64,000 bases of DNA from Melampsora larici-populina 98AG31. Lineage: Eukaryota > Basidiomycota > Pucciniomycetes > Pucciniales > Melampsoraceae. Positions within the stretch are counted from its first letter, which is position 1, and the number at the start of each line of letters is the position of its first letter. Below are positions 13,505 to 24,683 of this stretch, piece by piece. Where the stretch lies: the NCBI RefSeq assembly GCF_000204055.1, contig NW_006768793.1, forward strand, positions 587,983-651,982, read 5' to 3'. Below the pieces are notes generated by a model that was not told the origin of the DNA, searched no databases, and saw only the letters and a list, made by a program, of their open reading frames with translations. Both the position numbers and the translations under genes were made by a program.

Positions 13505-14446
13505 TTATCCTCTGAATTTTGGAATCCTCTTGGGTCCACCTTTTTTCTTTCTAGACGATTTGGAAACTGGTGTAGCCTTTTTGGCAGTAGCTGGTACAGT
13601 AGCGGTTGAAGCATTACCAGTAACTGCAGTACCATCAACAGCACCACCAGCTGCTGTTGCTGCCGTCTTGATAGCCATGCAGGAACCGAAAGGCCTACAA
13701 AGAAATGAAAACCAAGGAAGCCATGAGCTAAAATTCTACAAGATCCCATCTTAAAACACAGAAATTATTCACCCAGCAGGATTTTGTACTCTTGCTAAAC
13801 AAGTTGATTTATCCGATCCACCAGTACAAGTAGTACCAGCAGGTAATTGAACCGTCATTGGATTATCTGATTTCTCACCACCATCTGCAAAGTTTTTGGT
13901 AATTGTTAATGGTTTAAAAGCGTTTCCTGTACCGGTTGTATCTATAAAAGCTGTTCCTGGACCACCACCATCTGATCCTGCATTTAATTGTCTCCAAACT
14001 ATATCAACAGTCTTCGAAAGATAGAAGCAGGCATATGAAATTGTGAGTTGTAGAACAAAAAATGATTGAGCGATTACGAGATAGGTAGATAGAGGATATA
14101 GACTTACTCCATCATCTGCTGCTGTAGCAAAAGTCTTTTGTGAAATGGCTGCTGCCATCGAAGTTGCGATGTTTGTTTTACCGCAACCTTTTACTGATTT
14201 CAAAACTTGAACCTACAGAGATCCAAAGAAAGATAAAGATAGATCAATTTTGAACACGAAGAGAGAATGAGATCTTGAGTAAAAATTATTCACATCTGCT
14301 TCACTTGTAGAAGTAGATGAAGAAACACCAAAACCGTTTTTAGTTGGATCATTGTTTAATTGAGTAACCATTCCATGACCATAGGTATTCTTCATATGAA
14401 AAAAGATTATAGAAAATCCGATTGATAGAAATGATTTAGAAAACAT
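13505..14446 (-). CDS. Egh16-like (GAS1/MAS-type) secreted protein
   Basis: Four exons (14294-14446, 14108-14212, 13773-14011, 13505-13694) total 687 bases and encode 228 residues. A signal peptide of about 22 residues is followed directly by HGMVTQ, so the mature protein probably starts with His. The core carries family hallmarks: CGKTN, a TVDIVWRQLNAGSDGGGP strand resembling the conserved QVN-DGGGP element, and CLARVQNPAGPFGSC, close to the family's CLVR-QNPA-GPFG motif. Egh16-like proteins were first described in powdery mildew and Magnaporthe, where they are made in appressoria; their biochemical role is not settled. Unusually, the C-terminus ends in an Ala/Thr linker and a basic tail (KSSRKKGGPKRIPKFRG). 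It is divergent from TRP1. The family call is from memory of motifs and has not been searched. Confidence 0.75.
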
Positions 14447-15289
14447 TATTGAAATTTTATAGTCTAATTGATATTGTAATTAAGGATGGGATATATTGAT
14501 CATTCGTTTTCGCTCAGCGAAATGAGATGAATTTTTTAAATACGGAGTACTGGAAGATTATAAAGGATCATGTGATTCTTTCAAAGTTCAAATATGAGGA
14601 ATAAAAAAGGAGAGGAGATTATTATTGTTATGGGCAAGTTGAAATATAGATCCATTGGAGTTCAACGAGCACAGTGTGGATGATATATAGACGAAAGCCA
14701 TCTTGATTATGTAGTAAAGCAAGGTCTTAATTCCCTCAGTTCAAGTGTTGTATATGATTAATGATGCGCTCTTTGTTGAGATTGACTGTGGATGATCACT
14801 TCAACAAAGTATTAGTCCCAGAACAACAAGATTAACCCAAGCGAGAGTTTCTAGAGGTCATTCTGCCAACATGATGCTTAACCTCGGACTTTGATTAGTC
14901 AAGACTTCAAGTGTTTGCTAAGGATTTTGTGGGTCATAAATCTGTTAATCTGTGCAACAAGATTGATGGAGGTGCTCATAAATTCGATGGGGGTTTTATG
15001 TGCATCATGGTATGGTGTAGTGATGGAACTTGAAGTACTTTTATTGTGTGCAATCAAAGTGGGAATTTACTGCAAGGCTGACGTGATTTGTACCTTTTTC
15101 TTCGGTTTTGCTCAGCTGTACTGTTCATCAAATTTGGTTTAGGGTGTTTTGATTTGTAAAATCCGATTGAACGACATTACTTTTCCATCTTCTCACTCAA
15201 ATCCCTTCAAATCCACTTCACCTCATCAACGAGAAGCAACAAGAGTCACTCTTGATTTTATCTTCACCAATCTATCACCCATTTCCAAC
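14447..15289. promoter_or_regulatory. Divergent intergenic region between the Egh16-like gene and TRP1
   Basis: This AT-rich 0.84-kb region must hold the promoters of both flanking genes. The stretch just upstream of the TRP1 ATG is C/T-rich. A 250-base open frame at 14891-15142 has no recognisable features and is probably chance. No specific regulatory element is claimed. Confidence 0.4.
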
Positions 15290-17811
15290 ATGACTGTCGA
15301 GCCGATCCAGGTCTTGATGCTCGATAACTATGATAGGTTCGTCTTCTTCTCTACCTACCATATTCACATTCACCTTTGATTACCATACTGATGCCCAAGC
15401 TGCTTTCATTGGTGTTCCTGGTGAATAGTTTTACGTGGAACTTATACCAATACCTGAGCTTGCTTGGTGCTAATGTCACGGTGGTCAGATCTCAATCTTG
15501 TACACTGGAAGAATTGATAGAACAACATCCATTGACAACTCATCTGGTCATCTCACCCGGTCCTGGTCATCCTACTACCGATTCTGGAATCTCGATGCCT
15601 GCTATTTTACATTATGCTGGAAAATTACCTATTCTTGGGATTTGTATGGGATTACAATGTATTTATACTGCCTTTGGTGGTGTAGTAGATAGTGTTGGTA
15701 CAATCGTTCATGGTAAAACTAGTAAAGTCTTTCATGATCAAAAAGGACTGTTCAAGTCGGTCTCACAAGGAATCGAATCTACTCGATATCACTCTCTCGC
15801 TGGTCAACTTGGTACTCTTCCAGATGATTTGGAGGTCACAGCTTGGTCAAATCCTAACGCACCCGATGAATCTCAATTACATCCCTCAAGCTCAATTATC
15901 ATGGCTATACGGCACAAGACGTTCACTATTGAAGCCGTTCAGTATCATCCGGAAAGCATTCTGTCTGAAGAGGGCAAGCTCTTGCTTGACAATTTCCTAA
16001 AGCTCAATGGTGGATTGTGGGCGGACAACTCTCAGTCTGATGTGTTGAAATCACAAGCATCTTCCTCGCCCACCAACGCAACTCCATCATCTTCATCCTC
16101 TCTTCCTACGATACTTCAATCCATCTGTCGTCAACGGTTGCTGGATATCATCGAAGCTAAAAAGACGCCTGGCTCTAGTCCAAATGATCTCAAACAAAAG
16201 ATTAAACTGCACGTCGCACCCACTCAATTAGATTTTTATCGTCGGCTAAAACAAACGACGGCTCATTCGACCCAATCTGGCACCCAATCTTCTCATGTTG
16301 CACTTATGGCTGAGATCAAACGCGCATCTCCCTCCAAAGGTTCATTTGTGACTCCAACCACACCTACTCCGCCCGAGATCGCTCTTTCATATGCTATTGC
16401 TGGTGCCTCAACAATTTCAGTACTCACCGAGCCAACCTGGTTTAAGGGTACACTAATGGACATGCTATCCGTCCGACTCGCTCTTGAACATATGCCTAAT
16501 CGGCCTGCAATTCTTCGCAAAGATTTCATTCTTGACACTTATCAAATTGATGAAGCACGATGTTATGGAGCCGATACCGTTCTTTTGATTGTGGCATGTC
16601 TTAGTGAAGAAAAACTTAAATTGCTATTTGATTATTCCAAATCACTAGGAATGGAACCTTTAGTTGAAGTCAACAACGCAGAAGAACTCAAAGTAGCATT
16701 AAAGATTGGTTCACGAGTGATTGGGGTCAATAACCGAAACCTGCATGACTTCAATGTAGACATGTCTACCACCTCTCGGATGGTTCAAGCCATTTCTGAA
16801 CACGATTCCAATTTTACAAACCCATCTTCCTCTACTTCCGGAGTCATCATGTGCGCTCTTAGTGGTATCTCCTCCAGAGCTGATGTGGAACGATATGTAC
16901 AGGAAGGTGTTGGGGCGGTTCTCGTTGGCGAGTCTCTTATGAAAGCCAATGATAAATGCATGTTTGTACGAGAGCTTCTCGGCACTACCCCTCAACCATC
17001 TTTGATCCAAACTCCTCGACCATGTAACCCATTAGTGAAGATTTGCGGTATCAAAACACCTGAGATGGCACTTTCGACTGCTCAAGCTGGTGCAGATCTC
17101 ATCGGGTTGATCTTTGTCCCCAAAAGTCGTCGATACGTCACACCTGCTCAGGCTACCTCAATTATTCAGCATGTCCGATCATCTCTCTCGCAGGCTTCTT
17201 CACTGACCGACCACGCCGAGTCCAATCCTACTCAGCCATCATCTCTACCAACTGACTGGTTTGAACTTCAATCTTCCCAAATTCAATCCTCACCAACTCA
17301 TCGAAAACCAATGTTTGTAGGCGTGTTTCAAGATACCCCATTATCAGAGATCTTGAGCATCATTGAACAAGTACCAATAGATTATGTTCAACTTCATGGT
17401 CATGAACCAATTCAATTATCAAATTTCATTCCAATACCAGTCATCAAAACCTTTCATGTCCGACTTGATACAACTATTGAATTTTCTAATTATATCGATC
17501 TCTTTAGACCGGGTTATCATTCTTTACCTTTACTTGATAGTCAAACTTCAAATCAAACTGGTGGTACAGGTGAAGTGTTTGAATGGGATTTACTTGAAAC
17601 TATTATACCTAATAACAAATCAAATGAAAATCAATTAAGACCGTTTGTTTTGGCTGGTGGATTGAATTTAGAAAATGTTAAAGAAGCAATTAAGAAAGTT
17701 AAACCTTTGATTGTTGATGTTAGTGGTGGAGTAGAGAATGAGAAAGGAGAAAAAGATTTAAAGAAAGTGAAAGAGTTTATCTTAGAAGTTAAGAATTCAT
17801 TGGTGGTTTGA
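15290..17811 (+). CDS. TRP1: Trifunctional tryptophan biosynthesis protein (anthranilate synthase glutamine amidotransferase / IGPS / PRAI)
   Basis: This single protein supplies three activities of tryptophan synthesis: the amidotransferase subunit of anthranilate synthase, indole-3-glycerol-phosphate synthase and phosphoribosylanthranilate isomerase. Exon 1 is 15290-15336 and exon 2 is 15429-17811; the intron splits the Ser codon of MLDNYDSFTWNLYQYL. The product is 809 residues. The GATase domain (about 1-215) has SPGPGHP, the nucleophile Cys in GICMGLQC and the QYHPES histidine motif. The IGPS domain (about 243-525) has MAEIKRASPSKG, LRKDFI, VGVNNRNL-type and VLVGESLM motifs. The PRAI domain (about 549-809) begins VKICGIKT and includes GLIFVPKSRR, YVQLHG and LAGGLN near its end. 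Domain order matches other fungal TRP1/trpC proteins. Ser-rich linkers separate the domains, and the gene appears intact. Confidence 0.96.
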
Positions 17812-18725
17812 TCATTTTTTTTTCATTTGCTTTATAAAAAAATTTACACATCAGCTTGTATATTTTTTCTGTTTATTGTTTGCTTTAGAGTTTATGGTTA
17901 TACAAGTCATCGTTAATTGGTGGATCCTGCACTCCATTATCTCGCGTCTAGTTTATCTCCTAAGAGATGAAACCCTTTCTCTCCCAGATTAGTCTCTGAG
18001 CGAGAAAGGGTAGTTATGTGGGCTAGAGGCCCTCTCAAATCAGATGAAGATTTTTGAGGGCCAGTTTCTAAGAGGAATTTATTCTTTTTGTTTGTCAAGA
18101 AGGGTTTTACTGCCTTCTCTCGAATGTAGAAGAATAGTTCCTCTTATAAAAATGAGAGCAATGGAGAGCCAGAGTCTCCCAACAGGAGACCTGTGCTCTC
18201 CTGTTAAATATGTAGGGAGGGTGGGTTGGACAAGAAAATTATATCTTATTAGCTAAAAGCTAAACAATTCTTGTTAATTCTAGGATTACGGGATCTTTCA
18301 GAACTAAGATAACGGATAATTTCAGTTGTACTTCAAGGAAGACTGGTTTAAGGAAATGGAAGATGTAAAGTGAAAACAGTCGGGAAAAGGAATAGGAAAC
18401 ATATTACGTTCAGCTTGGAGGTCTATATATTTCTCTCAACTTGTGCCGCAATCATAGAGTTCATAAAAATGACGTAATAATTCATATGACATTTTCTGTG
18501 AGGCCGAAGCTAAGACAGAGAATTTGTTATTTCTCTTTTGGGAAATAATAGGCCAGGCTGTTCTTCCTTTCCCTAACTTTGTCATCCTCCGTCTACCTCG
18601 TGCACGCCTTCATGGACTCGCTCCACACATCGTGCATTGTGTAAAGTCCTAAGATTTATTATTTTCCCACTATGCAAAATGATTTTGATTTTTGTCAAAA
18701 ATAATCAAAAATGCTGTGTTGAAGA
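17812..18725. repeat. Intergenic region with a cluster of hairpin-forming inverted repeats
   Basis: After the TRP1 3' UTR, 17960-18240 contains several short inverted repeats packed together. ACCCTTTCTC pairs with GAGAAAGGGT (about 17970-18010), and GGCCCTCTCAAA pairs nearly fully with TTTTGAGGGCC (about 18028-18061). AGTTCCTCTT also has complementary partners nearby. The stretch is more G/C-balanced than its flanks and could be a degenerate foldback element or a structured transcript. From 18270 to 18725 nothing was recognised. Terminal repeats and target duplications were not found, so its nature is unresolved. Confidence 0.4.
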
Positions 18726-20404
18726 ATGCAGTACACTATGGGGAGATTCTGGCCCCAAGAATGGGCAGAAAGTTCTGACAATGGTTGGGTCAGAAAATCA
18801 CCCAATATTGGCCTGAAAGTAGCTGGTAAAAGGTCTGAAAACGCTCTGTGGGAACATGCTGGATACCACCTATTGCTCACCTCAAGTCCATCTGCAAAAG
18901 GCCTGAAAACGGGCTTTCAAGAAAGGCTACATATGTCCTATGGCTCAAGCCTCATTTTCATTGACAGTCAATTGCTGATTCCAGGTGGGAACAACCTCTG
19001 TACCAAACTAGTTGACAAGGCGCACCAACAAGTGGGGCACCTGAGTGTTCTCAAGATGATTTCACAGAACAATTTGTTTTGGCCCAACATGAGCAAAGAG
19101 GTTGTGCACCACCTAAAGTTGGGCAAGGTGTGTCAGAAGACAAAGAGCCACACATCCCTACCTAATGGACAGACTCCTGAAATCCCTCTCAAATCACTTT
19201 CCAACATTGCCATCAATTTTGTTGGCCCACCACCCAAGATTAACTCTTACAACACAATTCTTACATGTACCTGACAACTCTCTGGATTTACTAGACTCAT
19301 CCCGGCAAATCAATCAGACATTGCCAAAAAACAGCTTCCCAATTATTTCCAGCCTGGTCTGGTGCCTTTGGCTTGCCATCTACAATCATCAGTCACCACA
19401 ACAAGGCATGGTTGTCAAGATTTTGAAAATATCTTATGGAACACCTCAACATCTCCTTCCACTGGTCTTTGGCTTACCACCCACAGGCGGACGGTGAGAG
19501 TGAGAGGACTAACAAAATGGTTGGACAAGTCCTGCGTACCTTCACCGTCAGGCATCAATTCTGGTAGCTGGAATCTCTCCCGGTGGTTGAGTTTGGCATT
19601 AATAGCGCCGTAAATGTGGCTGCAGGATTGCCTCCCTTCAAAACTATCTTTGAACCATGTCTGAATCATTCTCCCTCTACCAACTTAAACAACAACTCCC
19701 CTGCTTCTCTTGAGACTTGTTCACGTCTACGCGAGGGAACCTGGGCTCAAATACAAGACAATCTGTGGGCTAGCCTTGTAGTTCAAGCACTCTGTCACAA
19801 CAAGTGACACTCAGATGTAACAGTCAATATCAAAAACCGAGTTTTACTTGATTTGGGGGATTGGTGTGATAGACATTTGGGTGGGGTTGATAAATTGAAA
19901 GAGCGGTATGGAAGCCCCTATAAGGCCCTGGATATGTTCAACAACAGGCAAAGCATCCGTCTTGACTTACCCAAAGGCAACAAAGTGAGAAAAAGTGGGT
20001 TCTTACCTTTGTATGCACTGCCGGGCCTTGTTGTGAAAAGCATTACCTCGGCCACTCTGTGGGCATCAAATTGTACCTCTGTGTTACACCGTTTATTTTA
20101 CAGAATCATACCAAGGCAAGACAATGGGACAACCACACAGCAAACCTTTGTTTTGTATTGTTTTTTTCCTCTCCTTATTTTTATCTTTTATCTTTATCTT
20201 TCTTTGTTTTTCTTATTGTTCATCAACATATCACTTTAGACATATCAAATAACATTTTACAATCATAGATTTGTCCTTTTCTTCTTTTCTTCTTTTCTCT
20301 CTTTCTCTTATTTTCTTTGTTTAACTTACTTTTCAAGAGACAGGAATGCACATTGACTCAACTCACCTCACATCTACTCAAGTCTCTTTGTTGGGGGGGG
20401 AGAA
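18726..20404 (+). mobile_element. Degenerate Ty3/gypsy retrotransposon remnant (integrase region, 5' truncated)
   Basis: A conceptual product at 18726-19274 carries an integrase zinc-binding region with an H-x3-H-type histidine pair (KAHQQVGHLSVLKM) and a Cys near VCQKTK, the layout of Ty3/gypsy integrases. Frames then shift repeatedly: pieces at 19165-19497 and 19583-19807 look like a decayed DDE core. A segment at 19853-20020 (KERYGSPYKALDMF, QSIRLDLP) matches the integrase C-terminal region that follows the core. Gag, protease and reverse transcriptase were not seen, so only the 3' third remains. A run of nine G followed by AGA at 20391-20403, just before the LTR, looks like the polypurine tract. 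The element is inactive. Confidence 0.7.
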
Positions 20405-20570
20405 TGTAATGATGCCTACATCATAACACCGTAAAGCTACATACACATAGGCTTAGGACCCAAGAGTGTTTCCATATTTCTTTTGGAATCATCACACACA
20501 AATCCTGACTTCTTATAGAATTTTGAGCTGATCTTGTATTCGTTATCTTTGGAGCTAGGTGAGCATTACA
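20405..20570 (+). repeat. Probable 3' LTR of the gypsy remnant
   Basis: The sequence follows a polypurine tract, starts TGTAATGATG and ends GAGCATTACA. The ends form a 7-base inverted repeat (TGTAATG / CATTACA) with the canonical TG...CA limits, giving a 166-bp LTR. No matching 5' LTR was found, in agreement with 5' truncation. An alternative 3' limit further right cannot be excluded, because part of the LTR sequence recurs 120 bases downstream. Confidence 0.55.
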
Positions 20571-20679
20571 ATTATATACAATTCTATTTATCTCTTCTAT
20601 TTCTCTTTTATTATCTATTGTATATTGTTTCCTTAGGAAATTTTGAGCTGATCTTGTATTCATTGTCTTTGAAGCTAGA
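20521..20679 (+). repeat. Direct repeat of ~39 bp, spaced 120 bp apart
   Basis: TTTTGAGCTGATCTTGTATT starts at 20521 and again at 20641, followed by nearly identical CGTTATCTTTGGAGCTAG and CATTGTCTTTGAAGCTAG. The first copy lies inside the proposed LTR; the second lies just beyond it. This may reflect a second, truncated LTR copy or an internal LTR duplication. Confidence 0.7.
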
Positions 20680-20790
20680 AATAGAAGACACATACCCTGG
20701 TTTTAGACATCCAAAGTCCACTACATGGCACATGATCCTCAGTTCCTGCCAAGAGAGAGCACTTCAAAGATGCCTTTGAGTGAGGACATA

Positions 20791-21141
20791 TCAGTCCTTT
20801 GAAAAATCACCAGGAACCTTTATGTTGGCCCTCAGCCACTTCCAAGGTGCAGCACATTGCTTGATGGCATGGCTAGTCATAGCCAATTTATTGGACCCAC
20901 ACGCGTCAGCTGCACCTGAAAAACAATGCTCACATGAACATGTGTTTCCCACACACCCCAGAAATTCACAATTCATTGTGGAAAGGATAGTCAATGCCTC
21001 CAAAAGAAAGCATACTTTCCACCACAACAAAAGTGTGCCAGCATTTAGTGGGAATTGACCTGACATATAAGCCTCAATTTCTTGCTCAGTATAATTTTCA
21101 GGTCCAGATGCCATTGAAGCAAAGGCATTATATGTAATCAT
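20791..21141 (-). pseudogene. hAT transposase C-terminal fragment
   Basis: The minus-strand frame encodes EIEAYMSGQFPLNAGTLLLW (ends in LWW), FLGCVGNTCSCEHCFSGAAD and IKQCAAPWKWLRANIKV. This is the layout of the hAT C-terminal dimerisation region: a conserved LWW, then a segment ending in a Ser/Glu-Arg-x-FS-like block, then a helical tail. The middle (WWKVCFLLEALTILSTMNCE) is scrambled compared with the expected helix, which suggests a frameshift. No upstream transposase exons were found next to it. It differs from the C-terminus of the 24.8-30.4 kb element, so it belongs to another hAT lineage. Confidence 0.6.
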
Positions 21142-23353
21142 TGACAGTAATGTCTTGCTGATCAGATATGAGAACTGTGGCTGTGTGACTATCTATTACA
21201 GCCAGAGCTTTAAACCTTGGACTATTGATCTTGGTTTCTTGCTTTTTGAATTTTTTTGGCTTTTATAAATATGAAAATACTTCAAAATCACTTTAAAGCA
21301 CCAATTTATTTTGGCAAATCATCCATGAGCATCTAAATGTATATCTGTCAAAAAAACACTCTTTATACACAACATATGCTGTGAAAAAAATTATATAAAC
21401 CAGTTGTGTAAGGTTGTGTAATTTTCAGGCACAATTACTGGGACCAGTCTCAGTTCATGATTGTGAACTGAACAGTACACAATCAGTCAGTTCATGATTG
21501 TGAACCTGTCCTGTCACCTATGTGAGAGCTTCAATTGTGTGGGTTCAGGGTCATTATGAAAAGGACCACATGTTTCTATTCACTGCTGTTGCCACCTTAA
21601 CCTCATGTTCACCTTGCCAAAATGTCTGAAAAAGGTAACCAAGTAGACATATCCTTATCTTCTGACGAGTTCACTGAAAACAGCCCTTCTACCCACTTTG
21701 AATCCAAAGTCAAAGATGAATACAACTCTGATGTTGTTATTGAATCTTCTAAAAAGGTGTCTTAGACTTGGCACTATTTCCTACTGGAAGTGGAAAACTT
21801 TGAAGTAACCACACAAAGAGAAGTTTCAAGTAACCTTTATCCTTGTTGATCAAAGCTTTGCTTTTGGTATCACTTCCAGAGGAGGAGTTGGATGAAGAAG
21901 AAATCTCTTGCATTGACTTGTTCCTCCTCTTGTTAAGGATTAATTTCAAACATCTGGAAGGTTCAATTGATTTATTCGTTCCCCCGACTAAGGAGAAAGC
22001 AGTTCCAGCTTGATCCTGCGTGACTGTTAGAAGGTGCTTCGAGTCAAAGTCCACCAGTAGCACTGGTGGAAGAATTTGGTGTGATATCAAGCGGAGGTCC
22101 TTCAGTGGCATTTGACATTTTTGGAGATTGGGATGGAGAGATTTCTCTAGATCTTGACGCTTCTCTCTTAGCTCTAGCCAATGCTTGCTCTTCTTTCTTA
22201 CAATTTCTTTGCTGGGTTTTGATAAATATGCTCAAGATTGGGCTACCCTGTTGAAGTTTATGTTTGTTTGATGACTTTTTATGAATTGGATTGGATGATC
22301 ATTGCTTCTTCATACACCTGGTCGTGGTAGAAGCTAAATAGAGTTTGAATGACAAATCTAAACTGGATGTTCTTCTAAATAATGATAAGAAAAAAACCAA
22401 AATAAAGCATTAAAAATCAAATGAAAAAAATATAAGATGGTGGTAAGAGAATGTTAAAAGAATAGGTTTGTTTAAGAAAATTTCTGTGATTATAGTGTTA
22501 GAACTGAGAATAAAGATAAGAAAGAGAAGAGCCTTTCAATCAGCACAGATGGACAATGGAGAAAAGAGAAATTGAGAGCGTCAGGGAACAAAGCACTGCT
22601 TCCCCTTGCTCATATATATTCCCTCTACAAGAGTGTCCTGAAACACCAACCAATAGGGCTGGCCCAGTCAGGACCCTAACATCCACTCAGGCCAAATCAA
22701 CCACCCCACCTACCAAAATTGGACTTGGGCATACCATTTCAAGCTTGGGGATGTACCATCAATTACAAAACAACATGCGGACACAGCTTGTGTTGTCTCC
22801 ATAGACTCCAGAGGACGAGGATGGAAAGTTGTGAGGTTAGACCTCGTGTTGGATTGGAGGAACCACAAACTTTTGCATGATAAGTCACCCTTCACCATCA
22901 GGTAAATTTAAGATCCCCACTTTTGGAGGCAAAAATTTCTTCCAGTGGCCAGGAGAAAGTCATGCTTATAAAAACTACAAGACCGTTTTGAACAAATGCT
23001 TCTCTTGAAGCTGAATTGACTAGTATCTATGATGCACTGCCCCTGATTGAAGTGTATCATACCTGCTCACCACATCTACAGAAGCTCTTCTCCCTGAAGA
23101 AAGGGCCATGAATTCAATTTAATTGTATATGATACAATGCAAAAACAAAATCAGAAAATCATGACTTTCTTTGAACTTATACAACACTCCTTATGTCTTG
23201 TTTTATGATTGTACACATATGTATGTCAATGTTGGATGATAAATTTACAAAAAGAATGGAAAGTAACTCCATAATCTGAATCAAAATCAATAATACCTGC
23301 CTTGCAAATGTCTATGGAATGTGCCTTCAACTATCTGGGCGTCCCAAACTGGA
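21142..23353. other. Repeat-derived region with short palindromic repeats and unassigned coding remnants
   Basis: CAGTTCATGATTGTGAAC occurs at 21451-21468 and again at 21488-21505; each copy is nearly palindromic. On the minus strand, 21749-22235 contains overlapping open frames rich in Lys, Arg and Ser (for example SSSSNSSSGSDTKSKA, LARAKREASRSREISPSQ), which look like the disordered N-terminal exons of a transposon gene but were not identified. A short plus-strand frame at 21623 (MSEKGNQVDISLSSDEF) is also unassigned. Nothing was recognised from 22260 to 23353. Confidence 0.35.
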
Positions 23354-24683
23354 TTATGTAGCCTGATAATCATCAAATTTGGCTGATTGATTGTCCAAAT
23401 CATCCTCCTCCTCCCCGGATTCACAAAGAAGTTCATCATCATCATGGGCTTGTATCCCATTCATATCAATTCCATATGCCCAACTGAAGACTCTTAAGCT
23501 TGCAAAATTGCTAGGACATATGGCAGCAGCACTGCCAACATAGATGCCTCGGGTTGCGGAATCCGAGGCATCATCGGAGCTAAAACCTCGGACAAGGTCT
23601 GTCTGAGGTTTTTGTCCAAGGTAATCTTCTGCACTGGGAATTGCCTTGGATCAAAACCTCGGACAGCTTCTGTCGGAGGTTGGTAATCCGATAATACCTC
23701 GGATTTTGCAATCCAAGGTAAATATGTTGGCAGTGCAGCTTGATGTGTCATACGAAACCTACTTAGTTTGGGCCAATGTAGATCTTGAATCAATTCCTTT
23801 ACATCTTGATAATAGCAACATGGATTTTCACCTAATGAAATCAATGAAAGGTTCTCCAAAGGGTGAAAAGCTTGTAAAAATTGGATGGGTAAGTTATTTG
23901 AGATTTCTAGTGCAGTCAGGTTAGGCAACTTGAATTGAAACTTATGAGTTGATAAATCTTGAATGATTAAATTGGAATTTCAACTGCCATCATGATGAAA
24001 AGGTATGTTGACTAATGTAAGTGTGATTAGGGTTGATTTGAAAAGTTCAATGAATCCGTGTAAAGCTGATAATGTGACTCAATCACAACATTCTAATGCC
24101 AAGTATGTCAATGAGCTTTTCCAATGAAGCTGATTCCAACTCAAATCCAAACATTCAGCTGTGGTCAAATCTAATTCAACAAGATGTGTAAGTTAAGCAA
24201 GGTGAAGGACAAGTGGAGATTGACAAGCTTGTTTGTCTTCTTGATTGTACAAAGGCTGTGGATGAGTAGCATCAATCCTTGAAGAAGTGAAACTTTGCAG
24301 TTGAGATAGGTTTATGATGATGTCTACTATGAAAGTCTTGGTGTAAGGCGGTCCGTAACCATCAGATTCTAATAAAAGTCGAGTAATTGAAGTGAAGCCA
24401 GTGATGGGTAGGATTTTGGATAAGTGGGCATCGATTCATCATAAGATGAAGTAGTTTTGTGATGTTGTTCTTGATTAATAATCACATTGAGATTGGTGAG
24501 TTGAGGGCAACATATTAAGATCTTCTGTAAACCTTCAAATTGCAACTTAGGATCCCAGATTGACCCATCTGAGGTATGCTTCGGCTGAAGTAACTTCAAC
24601 ATGGAAACTGTCCACCAAATCTTTCTAACATGATCTGAATGCCTTGTGACAATGTTGTCGAGTACAAAATTCAATTTTTCCAC
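23354..24683 (-). pseudogene. LRR-like gene with acidic C-terminus, interrupted by a MITE
   Basis: The minus-strand product has irregular leucine-rich repeats typical of fungal F-box/LRR-type proteins (LQKILICCPQLTNLNVII, LTHLVELDL, LPNLTALEISNNLPIQF). It ends in an acidic tail (DDDELLCESGEEEDDLDN) and TAA at 23354-23356. It is broken by a frame change near 24420, at least three in-frame stops between 23950 and 24200, and a 206-bp MITE at 23530-23735. The same family occurs at 31351-31882; shared landmarks are HSDHVR, THP/THS and the WNQ...W block. The 5' part is not visible. The first visible exon starts after an acceptor at about 24685, and the hAT element begins 160 bases further upstream. 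Function is unknown. Confidence 0.65.
23530..23735. mobile_element. MITE family A, copy 1 (CACTG-type ends, 3-bp target duplication)
   Basis: A 206-bp element starts CACTGCCAACATA-like and ends ATATGTTGGCAGTG, with flanking CAG on both sides (23527-23529 and 23736-23738). The interior is built of repeated and inverted CCTCGG / CCGAGG and TCCGAGG-type motifs, so it is nearly a full foldback. Copy 2 at 51559-51764 has the same length, ends and interior. CACTG ends plus a 3-bp duplication fit CACTA/EnSpm-type transposition; no transposase is present. Confidence 0.85.

Noticed and set aside
23500..23740. CRISPR-like or regulatory repeat cluster of CCTCGG motifs
   Set aside because: Terminal inverted repeats, a 3-bp duplication and a second full copy show it is a MITE.
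23494..23928. Continuous 144-residue protein
   Set aside because: The central ~70 residues are encoded by the MITE; the native frame continues differently after removal of the insertion.
23950..24200. C-to-T (RIP-like) mutation as the cause of the LRR pseudogene stops
   Set aside because: Two stops could come from CGA to TGA, but the third aligns with a TCA codon in the paralogue, which needs a transversion; the case is too thin without an alignment.
24369..24683. LRR-like frame as a separate small gene
   Set aside because: It aligns with the N-terminal part of the same pseudogene as 23354-23928 and its paralogue at 31.4-31.9 kb.
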